From Asticcacaulis sp. (GTDB taxonomy: Bacteria > Pseudomonadota > Alphaproteobacteria > Caulobacterales > Caulobacteraceae): DNA of 13,070 nucleotides. The position numbers and the translations under genes were made by a program. A model generated the notes under the pieces. The model worked only from the letters and a program-made list of their open reading frames with translations. It did not search any database and was not told the DNA's origin. Shown piece by piece: positions 6,814 through 13,070 of this stretch. Each line of letters opens with the position of its first letter. Position 1 is the stretch's first letter. The stretch is taken from assembly GCF_020217185.1 (NCBI RefSeq), contig NZ_JAIWNX010000309.1, positions 1 through 13,070 of the forward strand, in the 5' to 3' direction.

Positions 6814-9603
6814 ATGCTGAGAGTTATCGCGTGCTTACGGGATCAGCACGACTGGGCGCTGGTCGTACTGGCGGCGCTGGTTTGCGTTTCGGCTTCCTTC
6901 ACAGCGCTCAGACTGGCCCGACGCGCCCGCGAGACGGACGGGGCTGAACGCTGGCGCTGGGTGGCTATGGCGGGGCTGGCCGCCGGCTTTGGCATCTGGG
7001 CGACGCACTTTATCGCCATGCTGGCCTATAGCGCCGGCGTCGCCACCGGCTACGACCTTTTCAAAACCTTCCTGTCTTTGGTAATCGCCGTGACCATTAC
7101 CAGTGCCGGTATGGCTCTGGCCGTTTCGGAGCGCCAAGGTCTGTGGCGCGGCGTCGGCGGGGCCTTGCTGGGACTGGGCGTGGCGGGGATGCACTATACG
7201 GGCATGTCGGCGGTTATCGCGCCCGCGCACATCGGCTGGCACACGGAACTGGTCGCGGCCTCCGTTCTGCTGGGTATGGTGTTCGAAGCGGCGGCCCTGT
7301 GGCTGGCAACCAGTCGCTATCGGTATGCCCTGACAGGGGCCACCGGTCTGATGGTGCTGGGGATTGTGGCACACCACTTTATCGGCATGGGGGCCGTGGA
7401 CGTCACGCCCGATCCGCGTATCGCGACGGGCGGCCTGATGCTCAATCCGGGCAGCATGTCGATCACGGTGGCCGTAGTGGCCATCGCGGTGATGGGCCTG
7501 TGCATTATGAGCCTGAGTCAGCGTCAGAAGTTCGAAGCCGCTGTCGCCGCCAATGAGCGGCACATGCGTATTCTGATCGACTCGGTGCGCGACTATGCCA
7601 TCTACATGCTCGATCCGCAGGGGCGGGTCAGCAACTGGAATGCCGGGGCGCAGCGTTTCAAGGGCTATGCAGCGTCCGAGATTGTGGGCCAATCCTTTGC
7701 CACCTTCTTCCCCGAAGCTGACCGCGAGGTCGGCAAGCCGCAGGCCATATTGCAGGCGGCACTGGAACAGGGTCGTTACGAAGAGGAGGGCGAGCGCGTG
7801 CGCAAGGACGGCACAACCTTCCTGGCCCACGTCATCCTGACCCCCATGTACGAGAGCGACGGCACACTGATCGGCTTTGCCAAGGTGACGCGCGATATCA
7901 CGCAGCGCCGGGCGGATCGGGAAAAACTGAAGCGGACCACGCACAATTTCGACACCGCTTTGCGCCACATGTCACAAGGGCTCAGCCTCTATGACGCCGA
8001 TCATCGGCTCGTTTTCGCCAACCCGCGCGTTTACAGCATGTTTGGCAATGACCCGAACATGGCGCGTCCGGGCACGCCTTTCCGCGAGGTGCTGGGTAAT
8101 ATTCTGCGCCGCGCCGGGGCGACCGAAGCGCAGATCGAGGCGCGCTATCGCATGCACATGGACCTGATTGCCCAGCCGGAAGGCGGGACGCTGATTTCAG
8201 AATCGGCGAATGGCACCGTGCTCTCGGTGACCTACCGGCCCTTGCCCGAAGGCGGCTGGGTGACAACGATTGATGACATCACGGCGCGCCGCCGCGACGA
8301 GGACCGTATCGCGCACATGGCGCGCCACGACGGCCTGACGGGTCTGCCCAATCGTGAGCATTTCAATCAGCACGCGGACCGCGAACTGGAACGCGCGGCG
8401 CGTACAGGTCACAAGGTGGCGGCGGTGGCCATCGACCTTGACCGCTTCAAGGAAATCAATGACGTGCGCGGCCACGCGGCCGGGGATCAGGTGCTGAAAA
8501 TCATCGCCGAACGCCTTCAGCGCCTGTGTGGTGACAGCGAGTTCGTGGGGCGCATCGGCGGCGACGAATTTGCCTGCGTCAAGACATTTGCGGAAGCGCG
8601 CGAACTCAGCGACTTCGTCAGCCGTGTGGACGCGGCCCTGCACGATCCTATCGACCTCGACGGGTTTGAGGTCTCTCCCGGCGGGTCGATGGGCGTGGCC
8701 GTCTATCCCGACGATGCCGACGGGCGTGAGCCTTTGATGAACAATGCCGATCTGGCGCTCTATCGCGCCAAGGCGCAGCCGCGCATAAACGGCCATGAGG
8801 CCGTTTGTTACTACGAAGCGCGCATGGATGAAGCCGCCCGCGACCGGCGCGCGCTCGCCAAGGACCTGTGGCAGGCCATCGCCCGTGACGAACTGCGCGT
8901 CCACTATCAGGTGCAGCGGTCGGTCACGTCGCAGGCCATTACGGGCTATGAGGCCCTGCTGCGCTGGCAGCATCCGCAGCGCGGTTTTGTCAGCCCGGCC
9001 GACTTTATCCCCGTGGCCGAAGAATGCGGGGCTATACTCGACATCGGTGAGTGGGTGTTACGCACGGCCTGCGCTGAGGCCGCCACCTGGACCAATGGGG
9101 CCAAGGTGGCCGTCAACCTGTCGCCGGTGCAGCTAACGCACCCCGATCTGGTCGGTATGGTGCAGTCCATCCTGATCGAGACCGGCCTGTCGCCGCGTCG
9201 TCTTGAACTTGAAATCACCGAATCGACCATTATCGGCGACAAGGCGCGTGCCCTGCATATTCTGCGTCAGATCAAGGGCTTCGGCGTAACCATCGCCATT
9301 GACGACTTTGGTACGGGCTATTCGTCGCTCGATACGCTCAATGCCTTCCCCTTCGACAAAATCAAGATTGATCGCTCCTTCCTGATGGAGGCCGAACAGA
9401 GCCCGCAGGCGCGTGCCATCATCCGCGCCATTCTGGCGCTGGGGCGCAGTCTTGAGGTGCCGGTTCTTGCCGAAGGCGTCGAGACGGTGGCGCAGCTTGA
9501 ATTGTTACGCAGCGAAGGCTGTGACGAGGCGCAGGGCTATTATTTCGGCCGCCCGGCGGCGCAGGTGCTCGACGAAACCGCCCCGGCGCGCCTGACGGCG
9601 TAA
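6814..9603 (+). CDS. MHYT-PAS-PAS-GGDEF-EAL membrane sensor for c-di-GMP
   Basis: I annotate 929 residues from the ATG at 6814, whose MLRVIACLRDQHDW opening is typical of MHYT proteins; GGGA lies nine bases upstream. A GTG at 6799 would add five residues. The seven-helix MHYT sensor spans about 10-235, with its three repeats at THFIAM (64-69), MHYTGM (126-131) and HHFIGM (187-192). MHYT domains are proposed to bind metal and sense a diatomic gas. Two PAS-like domains follow (about 243-360 and 375-490), then GGDEF (about 500-660) with DGLTGLPNR, DLDRFKEIND and an intact GGDEF at 582-586. The inhibitory RxxD site reads GDSE, so it is lost. The EAL domain (about 675-920) keeps E713 in EALLRW, N768, E800, D830-D831, K851, E887, E890 and Q907; the usual YQP is YQV. 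Both synthesis and hydrolysis look possible, and the net direction cannot be told. Confidence 0.93.
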   Translation: MLRVIACLRDQHDWALVVLAALVCVSASFTALRLARRARETDGAERWRWVAMAGLAAGFGIWATHFIAMLAYSAGVATGYDLFKTFLSLVIAVTITSAGMALAVSERQGLWRGVGGALLGLGVAGMHYTGMSAVIAPAHIGWHTELVAASVLLGMVFEAAALWLATSRYRYALTGATGLMVLGIVAHHFIGMGAVDVTPDPRIATGGLMLNPGSMSITVAVVAIAVMGLCIMSLSQRQKFEAAVAANERHMRILIDSVRDYAIYMLDPQGRVSNWNAGAQRFKGYAASEIVGQSFATFFPEADREVGKPQAILQAALEQGRYEEEGERVRKDGTTFLAHVILTPMYESDGTLIGFAKVTRDITQRRADREKLKRTTHNFDTALRHMSQGLSLYDADHRLVFANPRVYSMFGNDPNMARPGTPFREVLGNILRRAGATEAQIEARYRMHMDLIAQPEGGTLISESANGTVLSVTYRPLPEGGWVTTIDDITARRRDEDRIAHMARHDGLTGLPNREHFNQHADRELERAARTGHKVAAVAIDLDRFKEINDVRGHAAGDQVLKIIAERLQRLCGDSEFVGRIGGDEFACVKTFAEARELSDFVSRVDAALHDPIDLDGFEVSPGGSMGVAVYPDDADGREPLMNNADLALYRAKAQPRINGHEAVCYYEARMDEAARDRRALAKDLWQAIARDELRVHYQVQRSVTSQAITGYEALLRWQHPQRGFVSPADFIPVAEECGAILDIGEWVLRTACAEAATWTNGAKVAVNLSPVQLTHPDLVGMVQSILIETGLSPRRLELEITESTIIGDKARALHILRQIKGFGVTIAIDDFGTGYSSLDTLNAFPFDKIKIDRSFLMEAEQSPQARAIIRAILALGRSLEVPVLAEGVETVAQLELLRSEGCDEAQGYYFGRPAAQVLDETAPARLTA

Positions 9604-9812
9604 GCTGTAAAATTGTGATACCGAATGCTGAGACGGGCGACGGATTTGTAAGCGCCTACCGTAACAGTTTGTGGTGCACATCCTGTTCTGGCCGCAAGCG
9701 AGCCTTTCTCTGGCGCTTGCGGCTTCTTTTCTCCGGGCCGATGAAGGCTTGTCACAGGGACGGATGTGGGCCAAGACATCTCACCGCTGACGTCGCCTGA
9801 CCAAGGGTTTTC
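9604..9812 (+). other. Intergenic region between the MHYT and RND genes
   Basis: These 209 bases hold the 3' untranslated end of the MHYT transcript, the terminator at 9691-9733 and about 80 bases of leader for the RND gene. AAGGG at 9803-9807 is a good ribosome site five bases before the RND start. I find no convincing promoter match; TTGTCA at 9749-9754 lacks a partner -10 box. No conserved coding potential is seen. Confidence 0.6.
9691..9733 (+). terminator. Rho-independent terminator after the MHYT gene
   Basis: GCCGCAAGCG (9691-9700) pairs perfectly with CGCTTGCGGC (9714-9723) across a 13-base loop and is followed by the T-rich TTCTTTTCTCC. The stem has ten GC-rich pairs. It lies 87 bases after the MHYT stop and separates that gene from the RND pump. 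The tail on the opposite strand is not T-rich, so the terminator acts on + strand transcripts. Confidence 0.8.
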
Positions 9813-12800
9813 ATGCTGTCCCGTTTCTTTATTGACCGCCCCATCTTTGCCTGGGTGGTGGCCATTGTCATCATGCTGGCCGGGCTACTTTCGATCCGTA
9901 CCCTGCCGGTTGAACAGTATCCGGACATCGCCCTGCCGCAGGTGCGCATCAACGCCTCCTATCCAGGGGCGTCGGCGAAAACGGTCGAGGATTCGGTGAC
10001 GCAGATCATCGAGCAGGGGATGACCGGGCTCGATCGCCTGAAATACATCACGGCCTCGTCTTCGGACAGCGGCTCTGCCAATGTCACCCTCGTCTTCGAA
10101 GCGGGGACCAATATCGACACGGCTCAGGTGCAGGTGCAAAATCAGGTGCAGGCCGTTATCAACCGCCTGCCGCAGGATGTGCAGGCGCAGGGCGTGCGGG
10201 TCAACAAGGCCTCCAACAACATGCTGATGGTCATTTCGTTGTATTCAACGGATGGATCGCTGACCAATGCCGACCTTGGTGACTATCTGGTATCCAATGT
10301 GCAGGACACGCTGGCGCGCGTGGACGGGGTGGGCGAAAGCAATGTGTTCGGTTCCGGCTATGCCATGCGTATCTGGCTCAATCCCGAAAAGCTGGTGGCC
10401 TTTAACCTGACGCCCGCCGATGTGGTGACGGCCATCCGTGCCCAGAACGCTCAGGTTTCCGCCGGGCAACTGGCGGCGCAGCCGACCACAGACGATATCG
10501 CGCTCAATGCCACCATCACCTCGCAGTCGCGCCTGACCACGGCAGACGAGTTCCAGAATATCATCGTCAAAAGCGATACGTCGGGCGCGACCGTGTATCT
10601 GCGCGACGTGGCGCGCGTCGAGCTGGGGCAGCAGAGCTACGACTCGATCAGCCGCATCAACGGACAGCCGGCCACCGGCATCGCCATCAGCCTTGCTACC
10701 GGGGCCAATGCGCTGAAAACCGCTGAGCTGGTCAAGGCCGAGATGGAAAAGCTGTCGAAAAGCTTCCCCAAGAACATCACCTACGCCATCCCCAATGACT
10801 CGACTGACTTCATCAAGCTGTCGATCAAGGAGGTGGTGAAGACCCTGATCGAAGCCATCGTGCTGGTCTTCATCGTCATGTACCTGTTCTTGCAAAACTG
10901 GCGCGCCACCATCATCCCGACCATCGCCGTTCCGGTGGTGCTTCTGGGGACGTTGGGGATTTTGGCCGCCTTCGGCTATTCGATCAACCTTCTGACCATG
11001 TTTGGTCTGGTGCTGGCCATTGGCCTGCTGGTCGATGATGCCATCGTGGTCGTTGAAAACGTTGAGCGCGTGATGCACGAAGAGGGGCTCGACCCCAAGG
11101 AAGCCACGCGAAAATCCATGGATGAGATTACCGGCGCGCTGATCGGCATCGGTCTGGTCCTGTCGGCCATGTTTGTACCCATGGCCTTTTTTGGCGGTAC
11201 GCAGGGTATCATCTATCGTCAGTTTTCCATCACCATCGTCTCGGCCATGGCCTTGTCGGTGCTGGTGGCCCTGATCCTGACGCCACCTCTGTGCGCCACC
11301 ATCCTAAAGCCGGTCGATCCTCAGAAGCACGCCGAAAAGAAAGGCTTTTTCGGCTGGTTCAACAAAAGCTTCACCCGCGCCAGCCACGGCTATATGGGAG
11401 CCGTTGGCCGCATTATCGGCAAGCCGCTGCGTTATCTCGTCATCTATGGCGTGGTGCTGGTGGCCTGCGGCATGATGTTCCGCGTCCTGCCGACCTCCTT
11501 CCTGCCGGATGAGGATCAGGGCTTCATGCAGACCATCGTTCAGTTACCCGTCGGCACGACGCGCAAGACGACCGATGAGGTGGTGGCCAGGGTCGAGGCC
11601 TATCTGCAAAAAGACCCGACGGCGCGCTACGTCTTTGCGCGCGTCGGCTCCAACGGTCAGAATCAAGGGCAGGTCAATATCCGCATGAAGCCGTTTGAGG
11701 AGCGCAAGGGCAGCGACCTGCGCGTGCCGGCGGTGATCGAACGCGCGCGCAAGGAATTTGCCAAGCCCGAATACCGCAATGCCCGCATCATCCCCACCCA
11801 GCCGCCGGTGGTGCGTTCTCTGGGCGATGCGTCGGGCTTCTCCTTTGTGATCAAGGATGTCGGCGGCGTCGGGCCGGAGGCGCTGCTGGCGGCGCGCAAC
11901 GACTTTATCCGACGCGCGGAAAAAGACCCGCGACTGGGTTCGGTGCGCTCCGGTGGGCAGGACTATACGCCACAGCTCAAGATCGACATCAACAAGACGG
12001 CTGCCGGGGCTATGGGCGTCAGCGTGTCGGACATCAATGCCATGCTGGCCGCCGCCTGGGGTGGCTCCTACGTCAACGACTTTATTGATCGCGGTCGCGT
12101 CAAGCGCGTCTATGTGCAGGCCGATACCCCCTATCGCATGCGCCCGGAAGACCTGAACCGCTGGTATGTGCGTAACAAGGACGGTGCCATGGTGCCGTTC
12201 TCGGCCTTTGGTTCGACGCGCTGGCAGGCGGGGGCTCCGACGCTGGAGCGCTATAATGGGTCGCCTTCCACAGGCGTGCAGGGCGCAGCCGCCGACGGCG
12301 TATCGTCGGGGGATGCCATGGCCGCGGTCGAAGATCTGGCCACGGACCTGCCGCAGGGCACAGCGATTGAATGGACAGGCCTGTCCTTGCAGGAACGCGA
12401 ATCCGGCGCACAGGCCCCGGCGCTCTATGCGCTTTCGGTGCTGGTCGTCTTCCTGCTGCTGGCGGCTTTGTACGAAAGCTGGACCATTCCGTTCTCGGTC
12501 ATCCTCGTCCTGCCTCTGGCGGTGCTGGGGGCGCTTGTGGCCACGTGGGCGCGCGGGCTCGACAACGACATCTTCTTTCAGGTCGGTCTGCTCACCACCA
12601 TCGGCCTGTCGTGCAAAAACGCCATCCTGATCGTCGAATACGCCCGCACGCTTCAGGAACGCGGCATGGGCCTGATCGACGCCACGCTGGAAGCCTCGCG
12701 CATTCGTCTGCGGCCCATCCTGATGACCTCGTTCGCCTTTACCTTCGGCGTGCTGCCTCTGGCCTTGGCCAATGGGGCCGGGTCGGGGGCGCAGCACGCC

Positions 12801-12929
12801 ATTGGTACAGGCCTGATCGGCGGGGTGCTGTCGGCGACCCTGCTGGCCATCTTCTACATTCCGCTGTTCTTCGTGCTGGTGCAGAAGGTGTTCAATCGCA
12901 AATACCGCAACGAAGTCAAAGAGGCCTGA
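9813..12929 (+). CDS. RND efflux transporter, HAE1 (AcrB/MexB-like) family
   Basis: The protein has 1038 residues, the normal length for an inner-membrane hydrophobe/amphiphile efflux pump. It opens with FIDRPIFAWV, the classic first helix. Two large periplasmic loops follow helices 1 and 7, and twelve membrane helices are expected. Proton-relay residues are in place: D408-D409 in GLLVDDAIVVVENV of helix 4, and K935 in LSCKNAILIVEYAR of helix 10. Such pumps work as trimers coupled to a periplasmic adaptor and an outer-membrane channel, and expel drugs, dyes, detergents or metabolites using the proton gradient. No adaptor gene is found in the window, and the upstream gene is unrelated, so the pump must borrow its partners from elsewhere or from genes to the right of the window. 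Substrate cannot be told from sequence. The gene ends 141 bases from the window edge. Confidence 0.96.
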   Translation: MLSRFFIDRPIFAWVVAIVIMLAGLLSIRTLPVEQYPDIALPQVRINASYPGASAKTVEDSVTQIIEQGMTGLDRLKYITASSSDSGSANVTLVFEAGTNIDTAQVQVQNQVQAVINRLPQDVQAQGVRVNKASNNMLMVISLYSTDGSLTNADLGDYLVSNVQDTLARVDGVGESNVFGSGYAMRIWLNPEKLVAFNLTPADVVTAIRAQNAQVSAGQLAAQPTTDDIALNATITSQSRLTTADEFQNIIVKSDTSGATVYLRDVARVELGQQSYDSISRINGQPATGIAISLATGANALKTAELVKAEMEKLSKSFPKNITYAIPNDSTDFIKLSIKEVVKTLIEAIVLVFIVMYLFLQNWRATIIPTIAVPVVLLGTLGILAAFGYSINLLTMFGLVLAIGLLVDDAIVVVENVERVMHEEGLDPKEATRKSMDEITGALIGIGLVLSAMFVPMAFFGGTQGIIYRQFSITIVSAMALSVLVALILTPPLCATILKPVDPQKHAEKKGFFGWFNKSFTRASHGYMGAVGRIIGKPLRYLVIYGVVLVACGMMFRVLPTSFLPDEDQGFMQTIVQLPVGTTRKTTDEVVARVEAYLQKDPTARYVFARVGSNGQNQGQVNIRMKPFEERKGSDLRVPAVIERARKEFAKPEYRNARIIPTQPPVVRSLGDASGFSFVIKDVGGVGPEALLAARNDFIRRAEKDPRLGSVRSGGQDYTPQLKIDINKTAAGAMGVSVSDINAMLAAAWGGSYVNDFIDRGRVKRVYVQADTPYRMRPEDLNRWYVRNKDGAMVPFSAFGSTRWQAGAPTLERYNGSPSTGVQGAAADGVSSGDAMAAVEDLATDLPQGTAIEWTGLSLQERESGAQAPALYALSVLVVFLLLAALYESWTIPFSVILVLPLAVLGALVATWARGLDNDIFFQVGLLTTIGLSCKNAILIVEYARTLQERGMGLIDATLEASRIRLRPILMTSFAFTFGVLPLALANGAGSGAQHAIGTGLIGGVLSATLLAIFYIPLFFVLVQKVFNRKYRNEVKEA

Positions 12930-12954
12930 GCCTATCCTTTCAACGGACCCACAC

Positions 12955-12975
12955 CCCTGCCGCAACGTAGCAGGG
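12955..12975. repeat. Small inverted repeat after the RND gene
   Basis: CCCTGC (12955-12960) and GCAGGG (12970-12975) can form a six-pair stem with a nine-base loop, 25 bases after the RND stop. No T-run follows, so it is at best a weak 3' end structure. Confidence 0.35.
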
Positions 12976-12981
12976 ATGTTA

Positions 12982-13015
12982 GAGCGGAATGATTTCTACT
13001 GGAATCATTCCGCTC
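12982..13015. repeat. 13-bp inverted repeat (GGAATGATT type), likely dispersed element
   Basis: GAGCGGAATGATT (12982-12994) and AATCATTCCGCTC (13003-13015) are perfect inverted arms around an eight-base loop. From memory, elements of this kind recur between genes in alphaproteobacterial genomes; that is recollection and not a search. It may also end transcripts from either side, though no T-run follows on either strand. One arm junction contains GAATC (13002-13006), a GANTC site of the kind methylated by CcrM in Caulobacteraceae. Confidence 0.65.
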
Positions 13016-13017
13016 AA

Positions 13018-13055
13018 GCCGCCATTGAGGCGGCGGCCAAGGTGGCGAAGCCACC
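13018..13055. repeat. Two adjacent GC-rich hairpins at the right edge
   Basis: GCCGCC (13018-13023) pairs with GGCGGC (13029-13034), and seven bases on GGTGGC (13041-13046) pairs with GCCACC (13050-13055) around a GAA loop. They follow the 13-bp inverted repeat at once, which suggests a composite REP-like element running out of the window. On the minus strand the same bases are open to a TGA at 13016-13014, so the end of a minus-strand gene is an alternative reading. Confidence 0.45.
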
Positions 13056-13070
13056 GCCCGGCGAGGGGCT

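Noticed and set aside
6835..7968. A 377-codon minus-strand open frame opposite the MHYT and PAS region
   Set aside because: The + strand carries three MHYT motifs and a PAS domain in frame; the antisense product has no motif.
9749..9777. A promoter for the RND gene with TTGTCA as its -35 box
   Set aside because: The bases at the expected -10 position read CAAGAC, with only two consensus matches.
10245..11078. A 277-codon minus-strand open frame opposite the first half of the RND gene
   Set aside because: Low-complexity His/Asp/Gln/Gly-rich product with no recognisable fold; a codon-bias shadow of the pump gene.
6109..12929. The tetR gene as the local regulator of the RND pump, as in acrR-acrAB loci
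   Set aside because: A 2.8-kb signalling gene and a strong terminator lie between them, and the palindrome near tetR is not repeated before the pump.
11544..12965. A 473-codon open frame on the minus strand opposite the RND pump
   Set aside because: It lies wholly opposite the second half of a clearly conserved transporter. Its translation is rich in Arg, Gly, His and Gln with no domain or membrane pattern, as expected for antisense of a GC-rich gene.

Overview
The window reads as a GC-rich alphaproteobacterial chromosome segment, most likely from the Caulobacteraceae (an Asticcacaulis/Brevundimonas/Caulobacter-like organism). This rests on base composition, codon use, the style of the MHYT and EAL signalling proteins, and a GGAATGATT..AATCATTCC hairpin repeat at the right edge. 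The family assignment is inference from memory of such genomes, not a search result. Nine protein genes are supported: one partial and eight complete. I see no RNA gene, insertion sequence, CRISPR array, phage gene or frameshifted gene.

Left part (1-3470, + strand): a tightly packed cluster of the C-terminus of a MoxR-type AAA+ ATPase, a DUF58 protein, a SpoIIM/DUF95-family multi-spanning membrane protein and an RDD-domain membrane protein. Stops and starts overlap at every junction (ATGA at 198-201, GTGA at 1505-1508, a 14-base overlap at 2547-2560), so the four are almost certainly one translationally coupled operon. The MoxR-DUF58-SpoIIM-RDD association recurs in bacteria but its biochemical role is poorly defined. 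A chaperone-like or membrane-remodelling complex is the usual guess.

Middle part (3477-5954, - strand): a six-helix-type integral membrane protein of the glycerophosphodiester-phosphodiesterase membrane-domain/YciC kind converges on the RDD gene with only six bases between the stops. Sixty bases upstream of it on the same strand is a cytoplasmic PAS / degenerate GGDEF (GDDEF) / EAL protein, a probable c-di-GMP phosphodiesterase. A 154-base divergent region (5955-6108) separates that gene from a TetR-family regulator. It holds a perfect 7-2-7 palindrome lying between plausible divergent promoter elements, a good candidate TetR operator.

Right part (6109-13070, + strand): the tetR gene, a short hairpin, a seven-helix MHYT-PAS-PAS-GGDEF-EAL membrane sensor with both catalytic domains apparently intact, a strong intrinsic terminator (9691-9733), and a 1038-residue HAE1-type RND efflux pump that stands alone without an adjacent membrane fusion protein gene. 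The window ends in a cluster of inverted repeats.

Functional picture: an envelope-associated MoxR module sits next to two c-di-GMP turnover proteins flanking a TetR regulator, followed by an orphan RND pump. The MoxR module, the signalling genes and the pump look like separate transcription units. I do not see a clearly new system. The most worthwhile leads are the TetR palindrome in the divergent promoter, the MoxR module, the degenerate GGDEF/intact EAL protein, the orphan RND pump and the edge repeats.
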